A DNA stretch of 64,000 nucleotides from Lumnitzera littorea (lineage: Eukaryota; Streptophyta; Magnoliopsida; Myrtales; Combretaceae): NCBI GenBank assembly GCA_024138015.1, contig JAMXBB010000002.1:54676365-54740364 (forward strand), written 5' to 3'. Both the position numbers and the translations under genes were made by a program. Each line of letters starts with the position of its first letter. Position 1 is the stretch's first letter. This document shows, piece after piece, positions 11,491 through 23,014 of this stretch. The notes below the pieces were generated by a model. The model was not told the DNA's origin. It was given only the letters and a program-made list of their open reading frames with translations, and ran no database searches.

Positions 11491-13299
11491 TACGTTACTC
11501 TCTAATGCTCGGGTCGATTTTTATCCCTAAACATGCACCTCGAGTTAGTACTTGCACTAACATTGCAAGCTACGAATTAACCATAAGCACAAGTCCTCAC
11601 CACACTCATACTTGGGTAAATTCTCATCCTTGTGGACGCCCTGTTAATTGGTATCTATACCAACATTGTAGGGATTAAGCCTTCAAGTTATTACTTACAC
11701 TAACATTACAGGCCAACACCAAACCAATAATATGAGTCCTTATCGCTCGAAGCCAAGAATACATTGCAAATCATCTTAATGGCTTTCTCGCCCAAGGGCG
11801 GTGTATTCGTGTACTCCTTAAATTGTCAAACTTGAAACAAGAAAGGGAAGGGAGATAGTTCGAGTTGAATAAAAGATCAAGCAAGTAGATGTAAACAGAG
11901 CATATGATTTCATTACAGGGTAGCATCTAAACCCCAAGTACATACAAAAGCAAAATGGAAATTACAAGAAAGAAGAAGGTACAAGGCCGATTCTTAATTT
12001 ACTGCTTGGTACTAGATCTTGATGTCTACTCTCATCTTTGGCTTAGTTACCCAATAGAGGTTCTTGTTTGGGATGAACTGCTCTCAACTTTGACTAGCTA
12101 CGGCCCCTGGGAAATGCATCCACAACACCTCCTCTACTGCTATAGCCATCGTTGAGCAAGAAACTCCTATTTTGTCTAGTTTGACATGGCAGTGAACTCT
12201 TCCTTCAATGTACCTAACTACTATGTTGATATCGGCAGCCTCGAGGGAACTTCCACTCCTTGCCCTTCGGCATCTGACTTGCTCGGCATATTTAGATAAA
12301 AAGAACTAGCGATAGCTAGAGATTAATGGAAGTCACCCCAGTACTTAAGGGTATGCACAATGGCTACCATTGACTTGGTACGGGAGAGCACACAAACTTA
12401 TGTAGCCTACCATGTTCTCAAAGCCTAGGTTTACCAAAAGAGTTGCAGAGTCGATTTAGGTTGGGTATCTTAAGCTATGGAGGGGAACACCCTCTTAGGG
12501 ACGGAAAAATCATGGATGACAGGCAATACCTAAGCATCTACTATGGAAGCTTGGGTACGCATGATGCCGACGCCATGACAATTCGAGGACAAACACCCAA
12601 GCACTTTATAAGGAGTCGAAAGATCTATGTACATCCCTCAATCAATGCTTAGAAGCTACCCCTAATCATCAAGTAACTTGTTACATCCTTCAATCAGTGC
12701 CCGATGGTCTATCGTGAGGACTTAACTTAAGTTCATATACTTTCTCTCTCACTTTGATCATCCTTGACCTGCTTATGGTGAGGCAAAAGGAAATATTAGC
12801 TCTCAATCATCTCTTGATAGAAGAATGTTGGAATGTGTTCGAAGTGGGGAACAAAGGATGCATGCATCCTTTATATAAAGGGTCCAACATAACCTCAGCT
12901 ATGCACGTATCACCCATCCAATGGCCTAAATTGGATGGCTGCCTCATTAACCTCCTCTTCCCCCACAAAAAAAAAAAAAAAAAAAAAAATTAATGCATCA
13001 TACGCGCATTAAATGCCTTCTTGAAGGCATATTACTCGGTGTGGTTGCTAGGTGCAATCTCTACTCAAGGTACACTCTGTCTAAGAGATCGTGTGATGTC
13101 AGTAGAGATCGGCCAGAGCTAACCTACCAACTTTACACTTCATGAAACCAAACCATATGCAATCCAAGCATGTCATGCTTAAGTAAATTCAAGAAGAAGA
13201 AAACCAGGAGACAAATAAAGTGGGATAAGTGATAAGCATTCATGAGGATGATTTCATTAATAGTCATTCATTTACACTAAATCAGTATGCTAATCCCCA
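11491..13299. other. Tat element 3' region without recognised genes
   Basis: About 1.8 kb between pol and the antisense gene. It includes an A23 run at 12967-12989 and only short frames with no motif I recognise. Long non-coding 3' regions are usual in Tat elements. Confidence 0.55.
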
Positions 13300-15603
13300 G
13301 GCCCCTAACCTGCCCCACTTTACCCCTTTCCTCTTTCAGCCCAAAACAACAAAAATGAACATTAAGCCTAAGCTATACCCTTCCTCATTCTCACCTTCGA
13401 TCTTACTCAAGCTTTCCTTAGTGAAGCCCTTTAAAGATGCCTCCTCTCCTTTACCACCAACAGCCTTTAGGCCATCGAGCCAATTCAAGAAGGTCAAGTT
13501 TGCTCCTATGAAGTGCTCATGGACTTACTTTCGAGCCTCCTTGGCTAATGCAAAGGTAGTGTTACTTACAACTTTCTCTATGAAGGGTTTGTTTAAAGTC
13601 TCAAAGAAAAGTTGTTGCTTTACCTTGATAGACAGACCCTTCCCACTTAGAAGTTTAGTTTCCCTCCAAGCAAAATTGACCCAAGCTCTCTCTAGCTCTT
13701 TCTTCGTGACCTTAAGCTTAGCCCGCAGCTTAGCCACTTCATATCCATAAGCCCTGGCTGATGTTTGGGCTTCCTTAAGCTTGGCCTCCAACTTCTTGGC
13801 TTGCTCCCTTATCTCTAGATGCTGGCACTTTATCTCTTCTCCTCCTCTAGTGCTACATGAATCCTCCTTACCTTAACCTTAACTTGGCCCCTCTTGGACT
13901 ATTAGTATTGTACTTGTGTGCGAGCACATAATCTAACATATTGTACAGCTGCAACAAAGGCAAAGACATAGTTTCAATCAGAAAAGTAGCACATAACACT
14001 TGAAGAAAAGTTAACAATAGTGACTCACTTTGTTGTGCCTTTGGAGAAACTCTATAGAAGCCTCAATATTGCTCCTCTCGGCAAAAAAGCTCTCAAACTT
14101 AGCTTGAAGCTAATCCATCTATTGTACGGGCCTTACAGCTAAGTTTATAGAAGGTTCAGGCTCTTACTACACAACCGATTCCTTGTTTCGAGGTGCCAAT
14201 GGCAAGGGCTCCTCATCATTTGAGATATCAATGGCTTGAACCTCAGTGTCCTAAGGGGTTGCTTCAGAGTCTCCTTGTTGTGATTAGGCATAGGTGCCAC
14301 CTTGAGCTAATTCATGGTGCTACACCAAGTTACCCTCCTCGAGTCCTTGAGGCTCTACAACCTATGCAACTTGGCTAACCTCACCTCTAGACACAACTAC
14401 TATACACTTCAAAGCTCCCCCTATACTTAGTGGAACAACAACACCTATAGGAATACCCTCCATCACATTCCGTACCGCTTCTAGAGTGGTTTATTACTTA
14501 GTCTGCTCCTTGTTCCTACTCTTCTTAAAGTAGGGTTATAAGTTCTCCCCACCCCCTTCCATAGCCACTTACTTCCTTTTCTTGTTAGTCTCCACTATAC
14601 TCTTTTCTTAGACGGTGAGTAATTTTTACTTGACCTCCTTCAAGGCTACCCACATAGTTGCGATCACAAACGAAAGCTTAGTATAATAAACCAAAAGAAG
14701 GTACTTACACTCACTAAATTGAGGGTATGTAAGCCCAATATCCTTCGTTAGATGATGATGCGACATGGCAGACATGTAGCCACTCCTCCTTAGCAAGAAT
14801 TAAGAGATACCTATCTCCATTCCATAGAGAGGCTTGCCATTGACATACATTCGAATAGCAACCATAAGGCAGAGTTGTTTACAGTTCATGAGATCCAAGA
14901 CCTTCTCCTTCGCCTCATCATCCTAAGCCCTTAAATAGTTAACTGGTGACATCCGAATTGGCACCATCCAAGCTATGGGAGAATTCAGCCTCTCAAGCAT
15001 TTGAATGTAGAAGAAATTCTCTTTTTAGTGATCAACCTTGCTTAGAAGACCATCGAACACCTTTAGTGGTGCACCTTGATTAGCGATATATACCTAATCA
15101 TTGTTGGTCTTCTTCACATGAAATAAATGCCTAAACAGACGAGTCGTTGGCCTTTGAAGAATCCACAAACAAACTAGCTTGAACCTGAGCAACTGCGCCT
15201 AAGCATTTTTGCTTAAGGAGCTTAGGGTACTCCTGAAGTAATTAAAGACTTCGACTAAGAACTCTAAGAGTAGTAGCCATAGTCCTAGGTAGAATGGCCT
15301 CGCATACATGTAGAATGGATCTTCGTCACCTACTTGGAAAGCTTTATCACCCCTTAGAGGTAACTCCACTCGCCACCTGAGTATGTTCTTCATTGCTCCA
15401 TTCACCAGCCTTAGTTTCTCCTTATTTGCAACAAAAAGCATTCGAACACATGCCTTACTATTGGAGTTAGTAGTGTGCAATTGCTCCTCTTCTTCATCTT
15501 CCTCGCCATCCATGGCATACACATCATGGGGCCTCTTAGCAACCTAGTCCTTCCTTTGCTTCTAGATGAACATAATCCTGGGACTCTTACTAATCGTTGC
15601 CAT
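13300..15603 (-). pseudogene. Antisense additional gene of Tat element (coiled-coil protein), decayed
   Basis: The gene runs against the element, from an ATG at 15603 (MATISKSPRIMFI) to about 13300. Segments in order: an acidic N-terminal stretch (GEEDEEEEQ, near 15500); a hydrophobic block (FYLGLWLLLLEFLVEVFNYF, 15230-15300); and FFYIQMLERLNSPIAWMVPI near 15000. An acidic linker follows around 14200-14400, then a long Lys/Glu/Arg-rich coiled coil (13525-13830, AKLKEAQTSARAYGYEVAKL). At least one intron is likely: donor GTGAGT at 14028 and acceptor TTTGCCTTTGTTGCAG ending at 13949, which rejoins coding sequence. A second donor, GTAAGT, lies at 14708. Antisense extra genes at this place are known in Tat elements such as Grande and Retand; their function is unknown. 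About ten stops, mostly TAG, inactivate it. Confidence 0.62.
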
Positions 15604-16264
15604 CGTTTGATGGGGAGTAGGTTTACTACCCCTTTGAGGAGAATCTCCTCGTAATCTCTATTGATTTCTCTTAAATTGGAGGTACCTAAAAACTCACCTC
15701 AAGAATTTGAAGTGCTCTAATAAGCCATGATCAATATGAGAATAAAGAAATAAGGGCTTTGAAAGTAAGCCTGCAAGTTGGAATTTTGGCAAAGTTTCCT
15801 CTTACTTGAAAGCGGAATGTGAAAAATGAGGTCCTAAGCACCCCCTTATATAGGAAAACCTGAGAGGAAGATGAATGGTTTTGTCTACTATCAAAGCACT
15901 TACTAACCGTAAAGACGTGCATTGCATCTTGGTCTATGTATCCCACTCCTCTAGCCAATGGCCCAAATCGATCCACGCATACGGATTGTTAACATAGCCA
16001 TACACATTGGTGCCCTATGTAAGTAGCCCTTTCCAAGAGGATCGTAATTGCATGCTGCTCTTATGGGGACCATCATGACACTTCGGTAGCCTAACGGTTA
16101 CATTAGTTACACTCAGTATCATTACACAACACAACAAGTCTTATAAAAAATGTCAGACATCACATCACCCAGCAATGGATGTGGGCTCCTTATTGGAAAC
16201 AAAGCTTTTGTTACCTTGACTTGGCCCTCCTAGTAGATCTACTCTCTTAACGTCCTTGACACTA
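15604..16264. other. Tat 3' region upstream of the antisense gene
   Basis: About 660 bp between the antisense gene start and the polypurine tract. It contains a minus-strand frame of 81 codons (15731-15976) without a recognisable domain. It would be the place for a promoter of the antisense gene, but I saw no convincing TATA box. Confidence 0.4.
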
Positions 16265-16289
16265 AGGAGAGTGAAGGAGAGGGGGCAAG
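16265..16289 (+). other. Polypurine tract of Tat element
   Basis: AAGGAGAGTGAAGGAGAGGG and the following GGCAAG lie immediately before the 3' LTR start (TGTTGG at 16290). This is the priming site for plus-strand DNA synthesis and confirms the plus orientation. Confidence 0.85.
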
Positions 16290-16916
16290 TGTTGGTACTT
16301 AGTTTTGGCCCAACCCGAGGCCTAACTTTAATAGAGATCTCTAAAGGCCCATTGGTGCTTAAAGGATTGAACTCCTCACCTTCTTTAAGTGTTTTGACCT
16401 ATTTGAATGTCTCTGTCATCTCTAAACCCCATGGAGAACCATCCTCCGAGCACCTAATCTTGAGGACTTAGATACTTACCCTAGCGAGCACCATCCTTGT
16501 AGCTTACCTTGCATTCAAGGACTCCACCAATAGTTTGATTGAGCTTAGGATGTGAGGAATTACTCCACTACTCGAATCGACCATAAGGAGTAAGGATGCT
16601 TCTTACCCTACAAGCTCCTTCTTAGGCTTAGCTCACCATTCGTGATGCGCTTGTGCTACCTCTCTCCCATCTCCTCATCCCTTTTTGTCTCTAGCTTTAG
16701 CGTCCTACCTGGGCTTATTAATTATGTCCTGACATCTATAATACGACCAACAAACTTGACATACCGTGAAGATGTCAGATTCCTGGATTACAAACATGGC
16801 TGCTAGCGTAGTCATGGTGGACTAACTTATAGAGTTACCTTATCACCTCCATAATGTATACCTCTTTCTTACTGTTAAGTATGAAAGAGTCTTAAGCCAA
16901 CATGCGTCCAAGTAGT
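16290..16916 (+). repeat. 3' LTR of Tat element, first part
   Basis: Matches the 5' LTR from 5162, but without the MITE found there. It is cut at 16912-16916 (GTAGT), where the nested copia element begins; the LTR resumes at 21811. Confidence 0.85.
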
Positions 16917-17480
16917 TGAAATACTACACTAGGAACTCAAGAGAGAGGGAACGGTGAACGGAGTTCAATGCCTAAATTTTAATTTAATACTAATTTCTTG
17001 ATTTAAGCAACTAAATGAAAGTAATATTAAAACAATAAAGTAACAATGAGTATAATCAAGACAGTGATAAAACAATAAAAAGTATGGAAAATAAAAGAGA
17101 TAGGGATAGAGAAAATCAAGCTTAGATTTAACGTGGAGTTCGGACTGCCACCTACTCTTTATGGACACACAATGCCTTCAATCGAGGACTTCACACTATT
17201 TTATTAAGTTCTCAATCTAAGCTCCAAGAGCTACATATACATAAACTTGATTATACAAGTTTCACACTCACAACTCACCCAATCTTGAGTATATAATCAA
17301 AGAGAGATAACTAAAGGTGATCTTAAGGACCAATAGACAACATATATAAGCTATATAACAGAACAAAGGATGGTTAGAGTTTAAGTCCATATATAAATAG
17401 AAAATATATTTGTATGCCAATTTTGCAACAATCGTTTGGACGGTATGATTGAATTGTCCGCATGGTTGCATAATATTGCA
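16917..17480 (-). repeat. 3' LTR of nested copia (partial or diverged)
   Basis: The first 370 bp or so match 20543-20920 closely (same start TGAAATACTACACT; same AAATAAAAGAGATAGGGATA block). Beyond about 17290 the match fades. One TTTGGACGGT word at about 17437 recalls the minisatellite of the other LTR. The true inner border was not found. Confidence 0.65.
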
Positions 17481-18659
17481 TTAACCACTTGAAATTTCCA
17501 CTCAGCTTACGGGCTCTTTACAACGTTTGAACAAATCTTATCCCAACAAATTATATAAGCTCAAATGAAGCACGTTTGACAATTATAACATTGCATTTTA
17601 AGCAAGATTAAAATAGGATGTTCTAAATATTTAGCTTTAGCTTAGTTTTTAGAGGTTTAAGGGTGCTAAAAACACATCAATCCACGATGAAGTAAATCTA
17701 ATCATTCATACCCAACTGATAAGTTAAAATAAGCATGTAAGAGCCTTCGTTCAACTTAGAATTGATCAAACGAGAAGAATGTGTATAAAAGAACTCCAAC
17801 AAGTAAGTATGAAATCAATTGTATACAAAACATATCAAACGATGAAATTTATGTAAGAAGCCTAATGAACATATTCTTAAGACCTAATATTGTGTTATAA
17901 GCCATTTGATTTAAAGGGAAAGACATTTTATCCAAAAATCACTACTTAAGATCATCAAAAAACAAGTACTTTGAGCATAAATTGAGCTTAACGACAAATA
18001 TGCACAACAAGTTAAGTTCATGATAAGTTGGTATTTTAGTCAAGTTTCAATAGTATTTATAGGCATAAAGATAGCATGGTTAAGACATATAGTGTACAAA
18101 TGAGCAAAATGATTATGTAACTTCCCAACCATCAATAAAAACCTAATTTGGGTCTAAGGGAGTCAAATTCACAAAAAAAAAAAAAAATAAGACAAATTAA
18201 TCATTCAATCACAATCTATGGATAAAATTAAATACGTGGGAATTGCTTTTGAGTGCATAAATCAAGGCATGGCAAAATTGTACACATATGATCTTAAACA
18301 TACATGAGTAACTTTAAATGTACACAAAATGTATGATATTTTCAATTAAACATTCCAAGCAAGATTTAAATGTGTATTATAATATGGTGAGAGTATAAGC
18401 ATGGTTTGGAAAGCAATTAATTGCAAAGATGCTATGTAAGTTCCCAAATGCTCATAAAAGCTCAAATGTGATTGATGAGAGGTCAAATTTATATAGTTTT
18501 ATAAATATATCAAATCAACCAATTAAACATGAGATATTAGCACATTTAAACACTCGTGAACACATATTTGACATGAAGATCAAGATATAGTAAAAACGTG
18601 CACATGAAAGCCTAATAAGTATAGAGAATTTCAAGTACATACAAAATATATTAGTTATT
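17481..18659. other. AT-rich interior of nested copia, no domains
   Basis: About 1.2 kb that should hold pol in a complete copia element, but it has no protease, integrase or RT motif in any frame. It is rich in A and T and resembles LTR or untranslated sequence. It may include the diverged part of the 3' LTR. Confidence 0.5.
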
Positions 18660-20450
18660 TTATAAAGACTACTTGAATGGATTTCTTAAATCAAATACCA
18701 TATTGGAGGCACTCCAAATTTTCTTTCAGCATTCTCTATGTGAGTTTCTTGAGTTGCTTCCACTTAAAGTTTCTATAAAAACATCTAATTGCTTCTTTAG
18801 TACCTGTGTAAGTTTGGGTTATTTGTGGTTAGTAGCAATGATATATCCTTATCCTTTTGGAACCCAAACCATCTTACCTTTATGATTTAAATTGGTATTG
18901 TGATGTATTGCATATGTATATGCAATATGGCCATATCTACTAGAATAGTTACAAGTCTTAGTTGTTTTTTTTTACAATGTAACTTTTGTAAGACTTGTAA
19001 ATATATTTCTTACTATAGCCAATTTTGGTTTTGTTCAATCCTTGCCTTTGAGAGCCAATGAGGTTATTTAAATTCTTTTCTCCATTTACGAACTTAGCTA
19101 TAGTTTGTTTTGAATCATCTAGGTTAGACTTCAAGATAGCATTTTCAATTTGAAACTCTCCTAGCTTATCTACTATAACATCTTCACTTTTCATGCTTTC
19201 AACTTTTGCTTCAAGAGAATTACACTTCTCTTTTAATTAATCATTTCCCTTAGTTAAATCCTCATTTTTAAGGTTCAATTCTTCATTATTTCCATTTAAT
19301 TTATCAAATTCTAATTATAAGTACTCATTATCCTCCTCTAAACTTTCTTTAGCATCATTCACTTTTTGTATTCATTTCTAAACACATCAAATTCACTTCC
19401 TAGTTCAATCATCATTTGTTTCATCATTTTATTTTTCTTTTGAACCTTAATAAATTCCTTAAGTAACTTATCATACATATTTTTGAGCTCATCAAATGAA
19501 GAATCATTTGAAGTAGAGCATACCTCATTGTCTATTACCATAAAGCACATTTCTCCCTTCGACTCACTTGAATCGTCGTCACTCTAAGTTGTCATCATAG
19601 TTTTTTTCCTTGCTCCTTTTTGGGCTTTCTTAAGATTCGGGTAATATTGTTGAATGTGACCTGGTTTTTTGTAATTATAGCACTTGATTATTTCTTTCTT
19701 CTCCTTTCTTAACCGAGATAAGTTTTCATTCTTATCTTTTGCTAATTTCCTATTGAACTTCATGAATTTTTTGAAAGTTCTTGTGATCGTGGCCACATCA
19801 TCATTGTCTTTACTTTCATTGCTACTTAAGCTCTCCTCAGTTGCCTTCAAAGCAATTGTTTTCATTTTGAACTCTTCTCCTTGCCTCTTAATCATCTTAT
19901 GAGTCTTAAGAGTTTCGAGAAGTTGCTCCTTTGACATTGTGTTAAGATCATGAGTTTCCTCAATTGCAGTTCTCTTGGCTTCCTAATTCTTTAGTAAAGA
20001 CTTAAGGATTTTGGAATTAATTTCAAGATTAGTAAATGATTTACTAAGAACATTTAAATGGTTTATTATGTTAACGAACCTATTATGTATCTCATCAATT
20101 ATTTCGTTAGGGATCATCTTAAAATTTTCAAATTGGCCACAGAGCAAGCTTATCTTTATGTCCTTAACATGGCTAGTTCCTTCATACGTACTTTTTAATT
20201 CTTCCCAAATTTCCTTAGGACTCTTGCATATACAAACCGCATTAAAGTCATATTCATTAATGGCACAATGCAAGATATTCATAACTATTTCATTTAAATC
20301 AAGTAATTTCCAATCATTTTCAGTGTAATTCCTTTTGTCCTTACTTTCTATCTTAAATAGTCCTTTATTAATTACTTGCTACAACAATCTATTTTGTGCT
20401 TTTAAAAATATTATCATGCTACATTTCTACTAAGGATAATTATTCCTAAT
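18660..20450 (-). pseudogene. gag: Copia gag remnant (UBN2-type, with coiled-coil tail)
   Basis: Reads on the minus strand, parallel to its element. The N-terminal part (19983-20282) has NEYDFNAVCICKSPKEIWEE and LKSTYEGTSHVKDIKISLL, typical of the plant copia Gag domain. A zinc-knuckle segment follows near 19660 (IKCYNYKKPGHIQQYYPN). In the CCHC pattern the second and last Cys are Tyr here, so it cannot bind zinc normally. Next come Lys/Glu-rich coiled-coil segments (19359-19550 and 18958-19194), ending NNLIGSQRQGLNKTKIGY. At about 18880 the phrase KMVWVPKG marks the Gag end just before the protease in related elements; no protease follows. Confidence 0.78.
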
Positions 20451-20528
20451 TAAGAGTGGTAGTCTATTTATAGCTTGCCCTTCCATAAAGCACTCTAAAT
20501 GCGGTTAAGCAATAAATTTAGAGACCTT

Positions 20529-20540
20529 ATTCTAATACCA
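20529..20540 (-). other. Primer-binding site of nested copia
   Basis: Minus strand reads TGGTATTAGAAT, two bases inside the 5' LTR. It matches the initiator tRNA-Met complement TGGTATCAGAGC except for transition changes and the last base. It fixes the element's orientation. Confidence 0.85.
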
Positions 20541-20542
20541 AA

Positions 20543-21810
20543 TGAAATACTACACTAAAAACTCAAGAGGCCAGGGGGGTAGGGGGTTTGAGTTGAATGT
20601 CTAAATTTTAATTTAATACTAATTTCTTGATTTAAGCAACTAAATGAAAGTAATATCGAAACAATAAAGTAATAATGAGTATAATCAAGATAGTGATAAA
20701 ATAATAATAAGTGTGGAAAATAAAAGAGATAGGGATAGAGAAAATCAAGCTTGAATTTAACGTGGAGTTTGGACTGCTACTTACTCTCTACGGATACACA
20801 ATGCCTCTAATAGAGGACTTGACACTACTTTATTAATTTTTCAATCTAAGCTCCAGGAGTTACACATATATAAACTTGATTATACAAGTTTCACACTCAT
20901 AACTTACCTAATCTTGATTTTACAAGATTCTTAATCACAATAACTCTCAAAACAAACTCAATCTTAAGTATAGTACACTCTCTCAAGGTTCTTACAAGTA
21001 TAAATCACTTTGCACTATATTAGGGTTTTACAAATGATTTAGCAAATTAAGTACACGTGATAAAGGGTAAGTGAACAAAAGGAATAATTGCAGATTTATA
21101 GCTCTATTTCTTTTCCTTCAACTACCCAACAATTTATATTTATAACCTCTTAAGAAAATCTAACCGTTGGTCTACTTCTCTCTTCATTTAATGCTTTGTA
21201 ACGGCTCTTTTTTATATGGACTAGCCGGACAGTTCAAGTGGGACTAGTTGGACGGTTCATTTAAATAAGGTCACCATTTGGACAGCCTTTAAGTCACCAG
21301 TCACATGGTTTAACATAGCTTACTGATCTGCAGTAACCAGCTGGACAGTCTAGGGATAACCAACTGTACAGTTCATTACCTACCATTGATTTGCAACAAC
21401 TAACTGGACGGTCTAGCGATAACCAACCGTACAATCCATCACCTGCTACTGATTGGTAGTAACCAACCGGGCGGTATTTGTAAAAACCAGCTGGACGGTC
21501 TAGAGATAACCAATCGGAAAGTTCACACTAGAACAGCTGAACAACGTACACTAAAATATAACAAATAGTTTTGTTCCCTTTTACTTTTTTCAAGAATTTC
21601 AAATTCAATCTAATTAAGTTATATTTAATCAAGTTATATTATAAAGATATCATGCAAAACATAGTGTTATAATGATAATTCAAGTTCTTTATCAAATTAA
21701 CCATGTTTTTATAAGATTTGCAAAGAGATTTATAATCAATGATTAATTTAACATAACTTTCATGATTTTGTTCTCATCAACATCATACATAAGAACCTAT
21801 TGGTTCGATA
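20543..21810 (-). repeat. 5' LTR of nested copia
   Basis: 1268 bp. A possible TATA box on the minus strand lies at about 21137-21147 (TATAAATATAA). A minisatellite rich in CTGGACGGTC occupies about 21220-21540. The outer end abuts the TSD at 21811. Confidence 0.8.
21220..21540. repeat. Minisatellite in copia LTR
   Basis: Degenerate tandem units of roughly 63 bp built from CTGGACGGTCTAG followed by GATAACCAACCG. Clear units start near 21327, 21390 and 21453, with shorter half-units before them. Such blocks in the U3 part of an LTR often carry enhancer-like repeats; that role is inferred. Confidence 0.75.
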
Positions 21811-22134
21811 GTAGTTGTGCCTCCTTATGCTCTAGATAGTGTAAGAGGCCAAAAGGTAAAATGATCTTGATTCTAGAACCTTTACACACTCAACATTCAT
21901 TTTAGCACTCAAAACCCATTTGCATTCAAGCACCATCTTAAGGATTGGTAATGCTTAGCCATTCCTTAATCCCTATTTCTTTGTCCTCCTTGCTGGCTTG
22001 AGCGTAGGATGGTCTTCATGGACACATCCACGAGGAATTTTTTTCCAGGTGACAACAAGTAAGGAGCCCATTAGGATTGAAGCATAACCCTCTCCAAGGA
22101 GTTTAAGCTTTGTCCACCCTATCTCTTAACAAGC
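21811..22134 (+). repeat. 3' LTR of Tat element, second part
   Basis: Begins with the second copy of GTAGT. It matches 6048-6350 of the 5' LTR, including AGTGTAAGAGGC and TTTTAGCACTCAAAACC. It stops near ATCTCTTAACAAG, short of the ...CAATCAACA end of the 5' LTR, so the last bases are deleted. Confidence 0.8.
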
Positions 22135-22290
22135 CATGTGAAACAATGAGTGTCATATAAATACCTATTAAATTTTGATATGTGTATGTAAAGGAATATA
22201 TTTTTTAAAAAAGTACTAATTATGTCAAAATTTTAAGAATACTTATATGCTCTTCATCTATCTAGATGATGTGTTAGTATCACTGAAAAC
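22135..22290. mobile_element. Fold-back MITE, copy 2, right fragment
   Basis: CATGTGAAACAATGAGTGTC and the following bases match copy 1 from about 1761 (CACGTGGATCAATAAGTAAC). The match continues through TATATTTTTTAAAAAAGTA. With 5140-5161 it makes one MITE split by the Tat element; seven or so bases at the junction are missing. Confidence 0.7.
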
Positions 22291-23014
22291 TTTGTCATAA
22301 TTTTGCTTCCTAGGTAATTAATATCAAAATCATTAGTTAATTGCAAGCTTAGGCGTATTCGCAGAGTTTCAATCTCGCAGAAACCATTCTCTCGACTTGT
22401 CAACATTGTAATGTTTCTCCAAATAATATTGTGTAAGTGCCTATCCACATCCAATGCTTGTCATTCCTTAAAATTTCAAATCGGTAATATCAATCTTTCA
22501 TAATTTCTCGTCATTCCCCAAGTGCCAAATTTTATTATTTTGTAATAATAATGAAGGATTTCTAACAATTTGATGATGCAATTTTAACGTTTCTCGGATA
22601 TCATTAATATTGTTATGTACACAGCAAAAGATAGCCAAATACGGAAAAGATAAATATCGAGTTAACTAAGAGAGTCAGAGAGAGGAGATGGATAGAGATC
22701 TTTACAGTATTCCAAGTTATTCAAGCCTGGTTAGATTTTTTAAAATTATTTTATAATATTATCATGATGTTATTTTTTTTTTATCTTAAACTTAATTATA
22801 TGTGATAATATTTTAAAAATTTTAAATAAAGTAATCTTAGAAAATTCAAAACCAACAATAGATACATGGGAGATACTTAAACGTGGGAAAACGAAAAAAT
22901 AATGGGTAAAGTGACAATCTTCTATAACGAAGAGACCGAAGAAAATGGTATACAAGCCTGGTCACAGGGTACGACAATTGTTAAGTACTCTACTTGCGTC
23001 TTGGCGATGGTGCT

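Larger units (their letters stand above)
16917..21810 (-). mobile_element. Nested copia retrotransposon, pol deleted
   Basis: The element starts TGAAATACTACACT and ends TTGGTTCGATA. It is flanked by GTAGT at 16912-16916 and at 21811-21815. Joining the flanks restores the Tat LTR sequence seen near 6047, which proves the insertion. On the minus strand the order is 5' LTR (20543-21810), initiator-Met primer site, gag, then a sequence-poor stretch and a partial 3' LTR. Gag ends with a coiled coil and the VWVPK motif, as in sirevirus-like copia elements. No protease, integrase or RT is present, so it could only have moved with help, or lost pol after insertion. The inward end is TA rather than CA. 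Confidence 0.85.
5162..22134 (+). mobile_element. Tat-type Ty3/gypsy LTR retrotransposon, with nested copia and MITE
   Basis: A complete but decayed element on the plus strand. In order it has a 5' LTR (5162-6392), primer-binding site, gag, protease, RT, RNase H, integrase, a long 3' region with an antisense gene, a polypurine tract (16265-16289) and a 3' LTR. The 3' LTR is split by a copia element at 16917-21810. Assignment to the Tat side of gypsy rests on three things: an RT starting WHMYVNYTNLNK and leading to YIDD, a second RNase H-like domain, and the extra antisense frame between pol and the 3' LTR. The element inserted into a fold-back MITE. The 3' junction has lost a few bases, so no clean TSD remains. 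Without the nested copia it would be about 12 kb. Confidence 0.88.

Noticed and set aside
13229..13750. Longest plus-strand open frame in the window (173 codons)
   Set aside because: It lies on the opposite strand of the antisense coiled-coil gene and is its mirror frame. It has no motif of its own and is rich in Ser, Leu and Pro, as expected from the complement of Lys/Glu-rich codons.
15731..15976. Minus-strand 81-codon frame as an extra N-terminal exon of the antisense gene
   Set aside because: No splice donor was seen that would join it, and an in-frame ATG at 15603 already gives a sensible start.
18673..18885. Plus-strand 70-codon frame
   Set aside because: It is the mirror of the copia Gag end on the minus strand (VWVPK motif).
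21220..21540. CRISPR-like array considered for the repeated units
   Set aside because: Units are degenerate with no unique spacers, and they lie inside a plant LTR.
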